A stretch of 49,562 bases of DNA. Origin: Methanolinea sp. UBA275. Lineage in GTDB: Archaea; Halobacteriota; Methanomicrobia; Methanomicrobiales; Methanospirillaceae. Below are positions 17,093-25,757 of this stretch, piece by piece (within the stretch, counting starts at the first letter, position 1; each line of letters begins with the position of its first letter). The notes beneath the pieces are model-generated. The model made no database searches and had not been told where the DNA came from. It saw nothing but the letters and a program-made list of their open reading frames with translations. The position numbers and the translations under genes were made by a program. Location of the stretch: the NCBI GenBank assembly GCA_002506105.1, contig DAWU01000036.1, positions 1 to 49,562 on the forward strand, in the 5' to 3' direction.

Positions 17093-17893
17093 TCATTCGC
17101 TTACCGCCTGCAAATCTCTGCGTATCGTACGGCGCAGGTACCATTCCACCATTCCTCCGAGGGCATGGTAGAGGGGATTGATGGGAACATCGACATAATA
17201 ACGCCTCCCCTTGTCGAGCCACCCCTGGTCTGCCCAGTAATGGCGATCGGCAGGAGCCAGCTCTCCCAACTCATCTGAAGGTGCTCTCCCAATATGAAAT
17301 CCAAGGACATCGAAGAGTTTCGGCCTGGAACGTGTTCCCCTCTTGAGAGCAGTGATGAACGCATCGGCCGCCTTCCTCAATTTCTTTTCGTTCTCCTGGA
17401 TGACATAGGGCGGGAGAGGGCCAAACGTCGCATGGGACCATATTCCCACCTGTGCAGCAACATCAAAACCCCAGATACGGGCCACGAGATCGAGATATTT
17501 CAGCACATCGCTTGTCCCAGCCATTCCGGCGGTGGTGAGAAGTAATGCTTTTTGCCGGAAGAAGCGGGGACGGTGAAATATGTAACTGTGGCGATCGATG
17601 AACAACTTCATCAGGGAGGAGACCTGGAACCCGTATACAGGCGTAGCAAAAATTACTCCGTCCGCCTCCTTCATTTTCTGCTCAAGAAGGGATGCATCGT
17701 CATCGAGGGAACAATATTCCTCCCCCTTTTCAAAGCACTGATAACACCCCAGGCAGTCTTCCAGGTGAGCGTCTTTGAGCATCACAGTTTCCCATTCTAC
17801 CGGGACGTTCTCCTCGATGATCTCACGGATACGCTCAGTTGCACGGTAGGTATTTCCTTTTCTGGGGCTGCCCATGATAACGAGAACCTTCAT
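17093..17893 (-). CDS. Iron-sulfur flavoprotein / NADPH-dependent FMN reductase family (Isf-like)
   Basis: 266 residues. The flavodoxin-like N terminus has the FMN phosphate loop MGSPRKGNT (8-15) and the second FMN loop ATPVYGFQ. The compact cysteine motif C47-x2-C50-x2-C53-x7-C61 matches the 4Fe-4S binding pattern of Methanosarcina Isf. Such proteins pass single electrons between ferredoxin and flavin, often in oxygen stress. The C-terminal 80 residues (Arg/Trp-rich, with PINPLYHALGGMVEWYLRR) go beyond a minimal Isf. The start could be the ATG at 17893 or 17899; GTGATG before the former is a fair ribosome site. A ferredoxin gene lies upstream, 225 bases away on the same strand. Confidence 0.85.
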   Translation of the reverse strand: MKVLVIMGSPRKGNTYRATERIREIIEENVPVEWETVMLKDAHLEDCLGCYQCFEKGEEYCSLDDDASLLEQKMKEADGVIFATPVYGFQVSSLMKLFIDRHSYIFHRPRFFRQKALLLTTAGMAGTSDVLKYLDLVARIWGFDVAAQVGIWSHATFGPLPPYVIQENEKKLRKAADAFITALKRGTRSRPKLFDVLGFHIGRAPSDELGELAPADRHYWADQGWLDKGRRYYVDVPINPLYHALGGMVEWYLRRTIRRDLQAVSE

Positions 17894-17913
17894 GGACATC
17901 ACTTGGTGCATCC

Positions 17914-17933
17914 TGTTAAAATACCTCTTAACA
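17914..17933. promoter_or_regulatory. Inverted repeat overlapping the TATA box of the Isf gene
   Basis: TGTTAA at 17914-17919 and TTAACA at 17928-17933 are perfect inverted halves eight bases apart. Read on the minus strand the site overlaps TATTTTAA, a plausible TATA box, about 20-40 bases before the Isf start. A repressor site is plausible. Confidence 0.45.
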
Positions 17934-18118
17934 CGATGATCGCCCGTGTGGAAAATAGTGTGGCGATACCCTTGCGATCCCGCTATGCCTTAAACTCTGA
18001 AGAACATGCATTGGCGGAGTCGTCCGGTCCCAAGGTTCGAACATTCACACCTGCTGCACGGCCCATTCCCCAAAAAAACTCCCTTACACTTTTTCAACCG
18101 GCCGGTGGTGGTAAATCC

Positions 18119-18346
18119 CTAAGTATTGTCGATGGTAATAATCTGCATCGGGCAAAGATCCGCAGCGTCCAGGGTACATGGTTCGAGATCCGCAGGGGGC
18201 CTGCCCACTCCTATCTTCCCGTCCAACCGGAATTTTTCGACGACCTGGCTGAACGTATCGTCCGGGTTCTGCTCGAAGAAACCCGGGCAGGTATCCCAGC
18301 AGGAGCCGCAGCTGATGCAGGTTGAACGATCGATGGTAGCAATCAC
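18119..18346 (-). CDS. Single-cluster ferredoxin
   Basis: 75 residues. C10-x2-C13-x2-C16-x3-C20-P and a distal C57...C65-P give the pattern of small 4Fe-4S ferredoxins in which three N-terminal Cys and the distal CP Cys ligate the cluster and the remaining pair may form a disulfide. It carries electrons at low potential in the cytosol. It follows the DUF6448-type gene by 21 bases, so the two are probably co-transcribed, with the Isf gene further downstream as a possible partner. Confidence 0.88.
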   Translation of the reverse strand: MIATIDRSTCISCGSCWDTCPGFFEQNPDDTFSQVVEKFRLDGKIGVGRPPADLEPCTLDAADLCPMQIITIDNT

Positions 18347-18367
18347 GACACCTGCACTCCTGAAAAA

Positions 18368-18919
18368 TCAGTGATGGTCGCAACCACCTTTTTCTGCATG
18401 GTGTTCGCCGTGTCCTCCCCCGCCCTTCACGTTCATATACAGGTGATGGGAATACACAACCCAGCCGATGAACGCCTCGATGAACTCCCTGCCGGACGCA
18501 ACATCGTCCACATCGTACTTCTTCTTCTCCATAACGTGACAGAAGCGGTGTGTCAGGTCGTCCTCAACGGTCTTCAGGATATAGCTTATCGTTTCCTTCG
18601 GGTCGCCGGTCTCGATGGCTTTTTCCGCTTTCGGAACGACAGGGCCCTCACTCAGTCCGGCCGGTTTCATACCTGTATACGGCGCCCCTTCCCCAGCCCG
18701 GTGGAGCCGGATTGCGGTCTCGAAGAACCAGTCATCTGCAACATCCTGTGCATCTTTTCCGGCTTTTCTGGCTCGCAGGGTGCGTGCAAACACATCGTTC
18801 AGTTCCTTTTCAGAATCTTCGGGAATCCAGATCAGTACGTAGTTGATATTCCCGGTCTCCAGTGATTTCTTCGCTGCCTTGACGACCGGGCCGTCCCTGG
18901 TATCGCAATGGGGTGGCAT
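18368..18919 (-). CDS. DUF6448 family protein with His-rich tail
   Basis: 183 residues. It begins MPPHCDTRDGPVVKAAKKSL and contains WFFETAIRLHRAGEGAPYTGMKP and VMEKKKYDVDDVASGREFIEAFIGWVVYSHHL, which match the DUF6448 family as I know it. The extreme C terminus (GGGGHGEHHAEKGGCDHH) is rich in His with one Cys and looks like a metal-binding tail. Function unknown; the conserved HCD near the start and H-R-A-G-E-G could bind metal as well. GAGGATG precedes the ATG at 18919. It leads an apparent operon with the ferredoxin gene. Confidence 0.8.
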   Translation of the reverse strand: MPPHCDTRDGPVVKAAKKSLETGNINYVLIWIPEDSEKELNDVFARTLRARKAGKDAQDVADDWFFETAIRLHRAGEGAPYTGMKPAGLSEGPVVPKAEKAIETGDPKETISYILKTVEDDLTHRFCHVMEKKKYDVDDVASGREFIEAFIGWVVYSHHLYMNVKGGGGHGEHHAEKGGCDHH

Positions 18920-19267
18920 ACTTCATCCTCATTTCCTGGTATCATTACCTTTCCGTTCGTCTCCAGGACAGGAGACGTGTCATGTGACGGTGACCGTTCC
19001 ATCATCCATTTTCTCTCTCCTATGCGATTGCTCCCTGTAGCCCATATCAGGAGCTTCTGCCCGACTTCTGGTAGTCTGATATGATGGCGTCCTAGTTTGA
19101 CACAAGGCTGGGGGCGTCTAATAAACAGGGCTAAAGAGAGAGAAAACCCGGGACATGATGTGAGAACCCATTTGGTTTGGTGGGGGCGGGGTTGGGGGTA
19201 GGGATCGGTCGCAAGGGCGATGAAATGCGCGAGAAAGAAAAGAACGGTATAAAACCTTACGTTAAGA

Positions 19268-19340
19268 TACCCCCGGGCGGATTCGAACCGCCGTCGCCGG
19301 ATCCAAAGTCCTGCATGATTGACCGCTACACTACGGGGGT
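19268..19340 (-). tRNA. tRNA-Gln (anticodon TTG)
   Basis: The minus strand folds into a full cloverleaf: acceptor ACCCCCG with CGGGGGT, D arm GTGT, anticodon loop CTTTGGA with TTG at 34-36, T arm GGCGG-TTCGAAT-CCGCC, discriminator A. CCA is not encoded and there is no intron. In the anticodon stem the second pair (28-42) is A-G rather than a pair; the rest is regular. Glutamine in such archaea is usually made by charging with Glu and amidation. Confidence 0.96.
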
Positions 19341-19760
19341 GGGTAATGACTTGCTCTCATACACTGAACAAAATTCTGCCAAAATTTTTGTTCTCATTAC
19401 AATGAGCGCGTGAAATATTAAAATCAACATCAGGAAAAACGTATAAATTTTTGAGAGGAGCCAGTCCGCGGGCCATATGCAAATGCATCGCAGGTGCACG
19501 AATCTGCGACGTGGGGGACGGGAAGAAGGCGAGCCTGATACAGGCCCGCATCCGCGGGCATGTCGCCGATTTGTGCGGATTTGCCCGGATCCCGGGAATC
19601 CAGGGGGGGATGTGGCGTCCCAGATCTATCCTGTTCTTTGCCGTGCGGGAGACCCGCCAAGCATGAGTGGAGAATGAATTGACCTGGTATCGCACGTATG
19701 TGGAAGAATAAAGAAATGAGTGTTGCCGGATCCCTGAGACCCCGGACCCGGCCCCTATGC
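19341..19760. other. Intergenic region upstream of tRNA-Gln, no gene seen
   Basis: About 420 bases without a supportable gene. It holds the upstream region of the tRNA (AT-rich AAAATTTTTG near 19381-19390) and a 14-base palindrome CTCATT-AC-AATGAG at 19393-19406. Short open frames here have skewed composition and no ribosome site. Confidence 0.5.
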
Positions 19761-20585
19761 TCACATGTCCAGCAGGTCGTCCGGCACGCCGAGGTATGGT
19801 ATCCCGCTCTCCCAGCCGGCATTGCGGCGCCGGGCATACTCGAGCATGAACTTCTCCTTCAGCACGGGATCTGCCAGAAAACGCTCGTACAACTTTTTTG
19901 CAAACTCCGGAAAGATGATGAGCCCTTCCTTCTTTTCCACGCCGGCAAGGATGATCCGTGCTGCTTCATCCGCAGGGATAGCCTCTTTAGGGATCTCGGT
20001 GCCGGCAAAGATTGCGGTTGCAACATTTGCAGGGCAGACAGTCGTAAACGTGATGCCTTCCTCGAAGAATTCGTACCGCAAGGCCTCGGTCATACCCGTG
20101 ACGGCATACTTGGTGGCGCAGTACACGGTCTGGGCCGGGGGCGCGGTGATGCCGGCAACCGAGGACGTGTTCACAATATGTCCGCTCTTCTGCGCCAGCA
20201 TGACCGGCAGGGCGTAGTGGACGCCGTATACCACACCCCAAAGATTGAGGTCGATAGCCTTTTTCCACATATCGAGCGTCAGGTGCCTGCTCGGGTGCGT
20301 CATGCCTATGCCTGCGTTGTTGAAGAGGTAGTCGAGCCGGCCGTCCTCACGCACACAGGTCTCGATCATCCCCTTCACCTCATCGGCAATGGTCACGTCC
20401 ACAGCCGCATACCTGGCCTTTTTGTATCCCGCAAGGGACGCTTTCGCCTTCTCCACGCTCTCCTTACGGCTGCCGATCACCCAGACCGTTGCGCCGCGTT
20501 TTAAGAGTTCTTCCGATACTGCATAGCCGATGCCGGAGGTGCCCCCGGTCACGATTGCAATCTTTCCTTCATATACACTGGTCAA
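19761..20585 (-). CDS. Short-chain dehydrogenase/reductase
   Basis: 274 residues, classical SDR. It shows the nucleotide-binding TGGTSGIG (13-20), NNAG (89-92), a catalytic Ser at 141/142 and Y155-x3-K159 (YCATK). It interconverts an alcohol and a ketone with NAD(P)H; the substrate is unknown. The start codon is TTG at 20585, supported by a strong GAGGTGG ribosome site that overlaps the stop of the upstream gene. With only nine bases between them, it is certainly co-transcribed with the acetoacetate-decarboxylase-like gene, suggesting the two act on successive beta-keto acid and ketone intermediates. Confidence 0.92.
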   Translation of the reverse strand: MTSVYEGKIAIVTGGTSGIGYAVSEELLKRGATVWVIGSRKESVEKAKASLAGYKKARYAAVDVTIADEVKGMIETCVREDGRLDYLFNNAGIGMTHPSRHLTLDMWKKAIDLNLWGVVYGVHYALPVMLAQKSGHIVNTSSVAGITAPPAQTVYCATKYAVTGMTEALRYEFFEEGITFTTVCPANVATAIFAGTEIPKEAIPADEAARIILAGVEKKEGLIIFPEFAKKLYERFLADPVLKEKFMLEYARRRNAGWESGIPYLGVPDDLLDM

Positions 20586-20594
20586 TGGTCCACC

Positions 20595-21401
20595 TCAGGG
20601 GAGCGCACGGGCAAGATCCATGCGCATGGTACTCGTGCCCCTCCGGAACGACCCGGGGAGGTACTCCTTCACCGGAAGGGCGGCGAGCGCTGCAATGATA
20701 TCGTACTGCGTCGGGTGCTGCTGGCGCGATGGGACAGTCCATGTCACCGTGCCGCTGCACGCACACGCCGAAGAGAACGTGTTGTCCACCGGGTAGTACG
20801 TTGCCTCGGAGAGTGCGGGGCCCGGGTACGGGCCGACTTTGGGAATGTAGCGCCAGCCAAACTGGACCACCCTTCCGTTGCCCGCGTTGATCCCCGCGAG
20901 TTCGGCTGCGGAGTACTCCCGCCCAGGGGCAAGATCCATCTCAAAAAACGTGCGACCTTCGTGAGCCGCGTTCACTGAGAAGCGGTTGCCATTCTGCCGG
21001 TATTGGGGGATATCAGCGAAGATCTTGGGCATGCCCGCCTCCTCGCGCCCCCCGAGGATGGGCTCGCATTTGTCCTCCCAGATGACAAGGTGGTAGACCC
21101 CGTCGATGGGCTCCTTTCCTGCCACGTACTGCACGGGCACCGAGACGGTGATGAGCGAGTACTGCGACCCGCCCATCCACTGGACGCCGCAGCACTTCTC
21201 GTACATGACCATGAGGACCGGCCGGGCGATCCCAAACTCCTCCGGCACGTACTGCCGGAGCATCTTCTCTTCGGTTGTGTAGCTGATCTCAAGGGTCGTG
21301 CAGTCATCGTAGGGGGACACACCCCCGCCTGATGGGGGCCACTGCCGGAAATGAGCCGGCATGCGGCGCGTCAGATTGTCGTCCCTGTCGCTGATGCGCA
21401 T
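20595..21401 (-). CDS. Acetoacetate decarboxylase-like protein
   Basis: 268 residues of the ADC-like superfamily. The region GGREEAGMPKIFADI aligns with the active-site GRE...YPKK segment of clostridial ADC: the Schiff-base Lys corresponds to K126, but the neighbouring Lys that lowers its pKa is Ile127. It could still decarboxylate a beta-keto acid or instead be one of the ADC-like hydratases/aldolases. GGAGGAG sits seven bases before the ATG at 21401; the open frame upstream of it is not protein-like. First gene of a two-gene operon with the SDR. Residues C70-C71 and the late CAC triplet are unusual for the family. Confidence 0.8.
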   Translation of the reverse strand: MRISDRDDNLTRRMPAHFRQWPPSGGGVSPYDDCTTLEISYTTEEKMLRQYVPEEFGIARPVLMVMYEKCCGVQWMGGSQYSLITVSVPVQYVAGKEPIDGVYHLVIWEDKCEPILGGREEAGMPKIFADIPQYRQNGNRFSVNAAHEGRTFFEMDLAPGREYSAAELAGINAGNGRVVQFGWRYIPKVGPYPGPALSEATYYPVDNTFSSACACSGTVTWTVPSRQQHPTQYDIIAALAALPVKEYLPGSFRRGTSTMRMDLARALP

Positions 21402-21670
21402 TGTTGTCTCCTCCAAAATAATGTTCCCGTCTCTTTTTGACGATCTGCCTATATCTTGGTTTACATTTGACTTTTCACGAGGAAGATCGCGGGATCCTGC
21501 CGGGAGACCGCGGCTTTTGCAGGTGGTCCCAATTTCTCCTGCCACCTGCGTTCCTGGATCGATTCAAAACCCAGAAATAGGATCGGTTTAAGAGTTCTCT
21601 TTTATAATCCGGGCACTGGACCGTTGCCGGCCGCCGCCCCGGCATGCCAGAGAACGGAGACTGCTCTCTC

Positions 21671-22894
21671 ATGACACACGACACCGAACCGGCCCAGCCC
21701 CATGAATTTGGTTTCACCCTCGAGTCTGTGATCCTGCTCGTCCTCGGCATATTCATGGGCCTCTTCGGGCTGCTCCTCTTCTTTATAACGACCGGCGCAC
21801 TCCCCTATGCCCCGGACAGCACGTACGGCCTCTTCCTCGTGATCGTTGCGCTGCAGGTCATCACGATGGGAAAGACCCCGTTTGGCGAGGTCCGGCGGAC
21901 GTGGCTTGTCATCATTCTCGGGATCGCGGCCGGAATTGCGGGGATGCTCGCGTGCTTCATCCCCGGCTTTTTCTCCGGGATCGTCCGGGTGCTGGCCGGC
22001 ACCATCCTCACGCTGGGAGGGGCAGTCCTCCTCCTCCAGCTCTTCCTGCACAAGGACAAGGCGGCCCTCTGGCTCGGCGTCCCCGGCATCCTGCGGCAGC
22101 TGACCGCGGCCTGTGCGCTCGTGTATCTCATGGCATTCCTGCTCGGCCTTGTCACGCTCGTGCCATCTCTCACGACCGATACGCTCACGGCAGTCTTCCT
22201 CATCATCGACGGCGCAGCCCTCTTCTGGCTCGCGTGGTGCATCGATGCGGTAACAAGGAAGTACCCGAAGAAGTCAGAGACGGCACCTGACAGCGACCGG
22301 ACGATCCTGTTCAGGGCCGCTCCCCTTTCCTTCTCAACTGCGCTCCTCATCTTTCTTGGCGTGCTCCTCGCGCTGCTCGCCATCCTGCTCGTGCCGGTCA
22401 ACCTGGGCACCCTCCCGTTCTCGCCCGACGGCCAGCTCGGCCTTTTGCTCGTCATCATGGCCATCCAGATCCTTGCCATGGGCGAGACCCCGTTCGGGCA
22501 GTTCCGGCGCTCGGGGGTACTTGTCACGATCGGCCTCGTCTTCGTGGCGATGGGCGTGTTTTCCTGCATCGTGCCGGGTGTCCTCACCGACCTGCTCCGC
22601 ATCATGCTCGGCCTTCTGAACCTGATCGGAAGCCTCGTCCTTCTCGCCGGACGGGTCGTGCCCATGGTGCTCGCAACGAGGACTGCTCCAAAAGAGCCGG
22701 TCGTGTTGCCGGCACCGGTCAGGAACCTGCTCATCACCCAGACTGCGCTCAACATCATCGGGATCCTCTTTGGCACCTCCATGCTCCTGCCGGGCGTTAT
22801 CCCGGGCATGGTGACGGCAGCGATCCTCTTCTTGAACGGGCTCCTCCTCCTCCTCCTTGCGTACATCCTCGGCACGCTGCCGGCGCCGGAGTGA
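21671..22894 (+). CDS. Multi-pass membrane protein with internal duplication
   Basis: 407 residues and about ten to twelve hydrophobic segments. Two halves repeat the same pattern: GALPYAPDSTYGLFLVIVAL...MGKTPFGEVRR in the first, GTLPFSPDGQLGLLLVIMAI...MGETPFGQFRR in the second, each followed by four helices. Function unknown. Neither candidate ATG (21644 or 21671) has a good ribosome site; the second is used because GGAGA lies 11 bases before it. The high GC content makes a long antisense frame that is not a gene. Confidence 0.7.
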   Translation: MTHDTEPAQPHEFGFTLESVILLVLGIFMGLFGLLLFFITTGALPYAPDSTYGLFLVIVALQVITMGKTPFGEVRRTWLVIILGIAAGIAGMLACFIPGFFSGIVRVLAGTILTLGGAVLLLQLFLHKDKAALWLGVPGILRQLTAACALVYLMAFLLGLVTLVPSLTTDTLTAVFLIIDGAALFWLAWCIDAVTRKYPKKSETAPDSDRTILFRAAPLSFSTALLIFLGVLLALLAILLVPVNLGTLPFSPDGQLGLLLVIMAIQILAMGETPFGQFRRSGVLVTIGLVFVAMGVFSCIVPGVLTDLLRIMLGLLNLIGSLVLLAGRVVPMVLATRTAPKEPVVLPAPVRNLLITQTALNIIGILFGTSMLLPGVIPGMVTAAILFLNGLLLLLLAYILGTLPAPE

Positions 22895-22926
22895 GGGGGG
22901 AGCTGGAACCCTTGGGAATTGTGATT

Positions 22927-23000
22927 TTGGTATGAAAACTGCATCCGCGATTTTCATCAGGGGGGCATGTGACCAGACAGTCTCATGTGCGGTTCATGGG
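22927..23000 (+). repeat. Dispersed hairpin repeat, copy 1
   Basis: Starts TTGGTATGAAAACTGCATCC and continues through TTTTCATCAGGGGGGCATG to about GGTTCAT. ATGAAAA and TTTTCAT form a 7-bp stem around GCatccGC. Two further copies exist in this window (31651 plus strand, 40180 minus strand). It lies in the 323-base gap 22895-23217, which holds no gene other than the short frame within the repeat. Confidence 0.75.
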
Positions 23001-23217
23001 AAACCAATGCTCATATTCAGGCGCTCCTCTGGCCTGTTGCTCCCCGCACATTCGTTTTTTCCCCGGCATCTTCGACGACAACCTCATTCCCGGTACCTGA
23101 CTCCGTCCCCCTCCAATGCCGGTGGCAAGGCATGCCTCCCGCCCCAACACGAAGCCTTTAGCAATGTCCGGGGCAAAGTACAGGGTAGTATCCGGAACTA
23201 CGGATCAGGTGAATCCC

Positions 23218-23994
23218 ATGGCAGAAAGCACACCGGCAAGAGAGAGCGACGAAGAGTTCAGGAGACGTTATGGCGAACTGGTCGGAAGCGGGATGTCCGC
23301 GGTCGTATACGCCCGCGACGGCGTCGTGGCAAAGGTATACCGCGAAGGCCAGCCCCGGCGGCAGGTCTTCCAGGAGGCCTTCACCCTTGCCGCCGTTGAG
23401 GAGCAGGGCATCCCGGTCCCAAAGGTGTACGGTGTAGAGACGTTCCGCGGCAGGACCACGCTCATCATGGACCAGGTGAAGGGCGAGTCCCTCGCGGACG
23501 TGATGCAGCGGTTGCCGGAGAAGACCAGCGAATGCCTTGACAAGGTCGTCGAGCTCCAGGTCGCGATGCACAAGGTTGGCTCCACCCACTTCCGCCCGAT
23601 CAAACTCGTCCTTACGGGAAACATCCTGGCAGCCCCCGGACTTGACGATTCGGACCGCAAGAAGCTCATCGCCATGCTGGAGAGACTCCCTGATGGTTTT
23701 GCCATCCTCCACGGGGACTTCCACGGCGGCAACATCCTCTTTGACGGGACAGGCTACCGGATCATCGACTGGGCGGAAGTCGCCCTCGGCGACCCGGCAG
23801 CAGATGTTGCACGGAGCTACATGGACTACCTCCTCATGGACAGGAAGGACCTGAGCGAGATGCACCTTGCGAAGTACTGCGCTGCAACGGGAATGCCGCG
23901 GGATACGATCCTCGCGTGGCTGCCGGTGATGGCCGGATCGCTCTATGGTTTCCTCGCAAAGGACGCACAGAAGATCCTCCGGCCCCTGTTCTGA
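23218..23994 (+). CDS. Aminoglycoside phosphotransferase-like kinase
   Basis: 258 residues with the APH/choline-kinase fold. A Gly-rich GSGMSAVVY loop and lysine VVAKVY form the N lobe. The catalytic loop H165-G-D167-F-H169-GG-N172 (LHGDFHGGNILF) and metal-binding D184 in IIDWAEV are intact. The usual activity is ATP-dependent phosphorylation of a small hydroxyl or amino-sugar compound; substrate unknown. AGGTGA seven bases before the ATG at 23218 sets the start; the open frame goes back to 23116 but that part is not conserved-looking. Monocistronic. Confidence 0.85.
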   Translation: MAESTPARESDEEFRRRYGELVGSGMSAVVYARDGVVAKVYREGQPRRQVFQEAFTLAAVEEQGIPVPKVYGVETFRGRTTLIMDQVKGESLADVMQRLPEKTSECLDKVVELQVAMHKVGSTHFRPIKLVLTGNILAAPGLDDSDRKKLIAMLERLPDGFAILHGDFHGGNILFDGTGYRIIDWAEVALGDPAADVARSYMDYLLMDRKDLSEMHLAKYCAATGMPRDTILAWLPVMAGSLYGFLAKDAQKILRPLF

Positions 23995-24108
23995 TCCGGC
24001 ACCGCGGGAGTGGCGGGACCACTGACACTCAACCAAAAAAGACCCGGTATGTCAGGTTTTTATACCAACCACGGCAATGCCAGTATATAGCTTTCAGGGA
24101 AAGGTATC

Positions 24109-25464
24109 ATGCATCCTGTTACTGACAGAACACTGATTATTGCCCTGCTTTTCGTCGTGTGCGGGCTTGTTGGCATTGTATCGGCAGAGGACGGATTGAT
24201 TGGCGGGGATACTGGTCAGTTCTATATCACCTCTTCGCCGTCTGGAGCACAAGTCTATTTCGATGACTCCTACAAGGGCACCACCCCTGTGTACGTCACT
24301 GTGTCGAGCACAGGAAACCCCTCCCATTCAATCCGGATCACGAAGAGCGGGTATTATGACTGGGAGGACACGTATTTCGGGAATCCCCCCAGTGGTGGGA
24401 CCATCACTCTCAATGCAGATCTCATCTTTATTCCCGTCACCCAGCCAACCACGCTTATAGGAGGAGGAAAGGGCTATTATTCCATCACCTCTTCGCCGTC
24501 TGGAGCACAAGTCTATTTCGATGGCTCCTACAAGGGCACCACGAGCAACTCCCCGATCATCGTAGAGGTCTCCTCAACAGGGGCCCCAGGCCACACCATC
24601 CGCCTTACCCGCTCCGGATACCAGGAATGGAACCAGTACTACTCCGGCAACCCTTCGGATGGGCAGTATGTCTATGTATCGGCATCCTTAACCCCGGTTC
24701 AGAACTACGGGAGCATCTCGGTGACCTCGTCTCCTTCCGGGGCAACCGCGATCCTCGATGGTTCAAACTCGCAGATCACCCCCTGCACCTTCCATAACGT
24801 GGTCCAGGGAACCCATACCGTCCAGGTCACGAAGTCAGGTTATTCGACGTGGAGCACCACGACGAGCGTGACTGCGGGGCTCAACACGCAGGTGTATGCC
24901 TCGCTCTCTGTCATCACGCCCAACACGGGTTCCATCTACGTGACCTCGCTTCCCACCGGGGCGAGCGTATATGTAGACGGGACCTATTATGGAGTTGCCC
25001 CGGCACTCGCATCAGGGCTCACCCCGGGATACCACCAGGTCCGGATTTCCCTCTCGGGATTCCAGGACTGGGTGGGATCGGTGAACGTGCAGTCCGATGT
25101 GACGACAAAAGTCAGCCAGACCCTCTCAGTAGGACCTACTCAGACCTCCATCCCGGGTACCGGGTCGATCTCGGTCAACTCGAACCCTGCAGGAGCGGAC
25201 GTGTACCTTGACAATGGCTATGTCGGCATCTCCCCGCTCACCATCCCCTCGGTGACCGCAGGGTCCCACGTCATCCTCCTGACTCACCCGGGGTATGCCA
25301 ACTGGCAGGCGACGGTCGATGTGCAGCAGGGCGCAACCGCGTCTGTTGATGCGACGCTCTTCCCGGCACCCACCGGGGCGCCCACGAAAGCGCCACTCAC
25401 GTCGTCTGTTGCCGTCCTCTTCCTCGGCCTCGTGGCAGTGGCATTCCTGGTAAAAAAACCCTGA
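24109..25464 (+). CDS. PEGA-repeat cell-surface protein
   Basis: 451 residues. Signal peptide (TLIIALLFVVCGLVGIVSA), then five PEGA domains beginning near residues 38, 123, 207, 276 and 352, each with the PSGAxVYxDxxYxGxTP pattern and a GYxxW finish. A C-terminal hydrophobic helix (SSVAVLFLGLVAVAFL) and KKP tail anchor it to the membrane. It is a surface protein of unknown ligand. At DNA level the first 59 bases of repeats 1 and 2 (24226-24284 and 24484-24542) differ at one position, so the duplication is recent or homogenised. Confidence 0.9.
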   Translation: MHPVTDRTLIIALLFVVCGLVGIVSAEDGLIGGDTGQFYITSSPSGAQVYFDDSYKGTTPVYVTVSSTGNPSHSIRITKSGYYDWEDTYFGNPPSGGTITLNADLIFIPVTQPTTLIGGGKGYYSITSSPSGAQVYFDGSYKGTTSNSPIIVEVSSTGAPGHTIRLTRSGYQEWNQYYSGNPSDGQYVYVSASLTPVQNYGSISVTSSPSGATAILDGSNSQITPCTFHNVVQGTHTVQVTKSGYSTWSTTTSVTAGLNTQVYASLSVITPNTGSIYVTSLPTGASVYVDGTYYGVAPALASGLTPGYHQVRISLSGFQDWVGSVNVQSDVTTKVSQTLSVGPTQTSIPGTGSISVNSNPAGADVYLDNGYVGISPLTIPSVTAGSHVILLTHPGYANWQATVDVQQGATASVDATLFPAPTGAPTKAPLTSSVAVLFLGLVAVAFLVKKP

Positions 25465-25757
25465 TTCTCCTTTCTTTTCTGGGAGTGTACTCTCCTCCCC
25501 TCTCCACACATTTCTGGAGCTTTTGGGAACATCATGCTCTCAACGGTTCCCCAAGTAATCTATCGTTCCTCGTATGTCAGCCAACACCTTTCAGAAATGG
25601 GAGGCAATGGACTTGATCGTACCATACCTCACCTGTATACCGTGCTTGGCGATCCATTGATACCCTCTCATACCTTCGTGATTCCAATGCCTGGAACGAG
25701 GGAACCATCCTGTCACAGTCGAAATCCTTTCATGTGGGAGGATCCAAATATCCTTGC

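Noticed and set aside
19177..19413. Plus-strand open frame over tRNA-Gln (reads GFEPPSPDPKSC)
   Set aside because: This is the well-known false translation of a tRNA antisense strand; the tRNA explains the sequence.
21805..22944. 379-residue minus-strand frame opposite the duplicated membrane protein
   Set aside because: Arg/Ser/Thr-rich antisense translation of a hydrophobic protein; no ribosome site.
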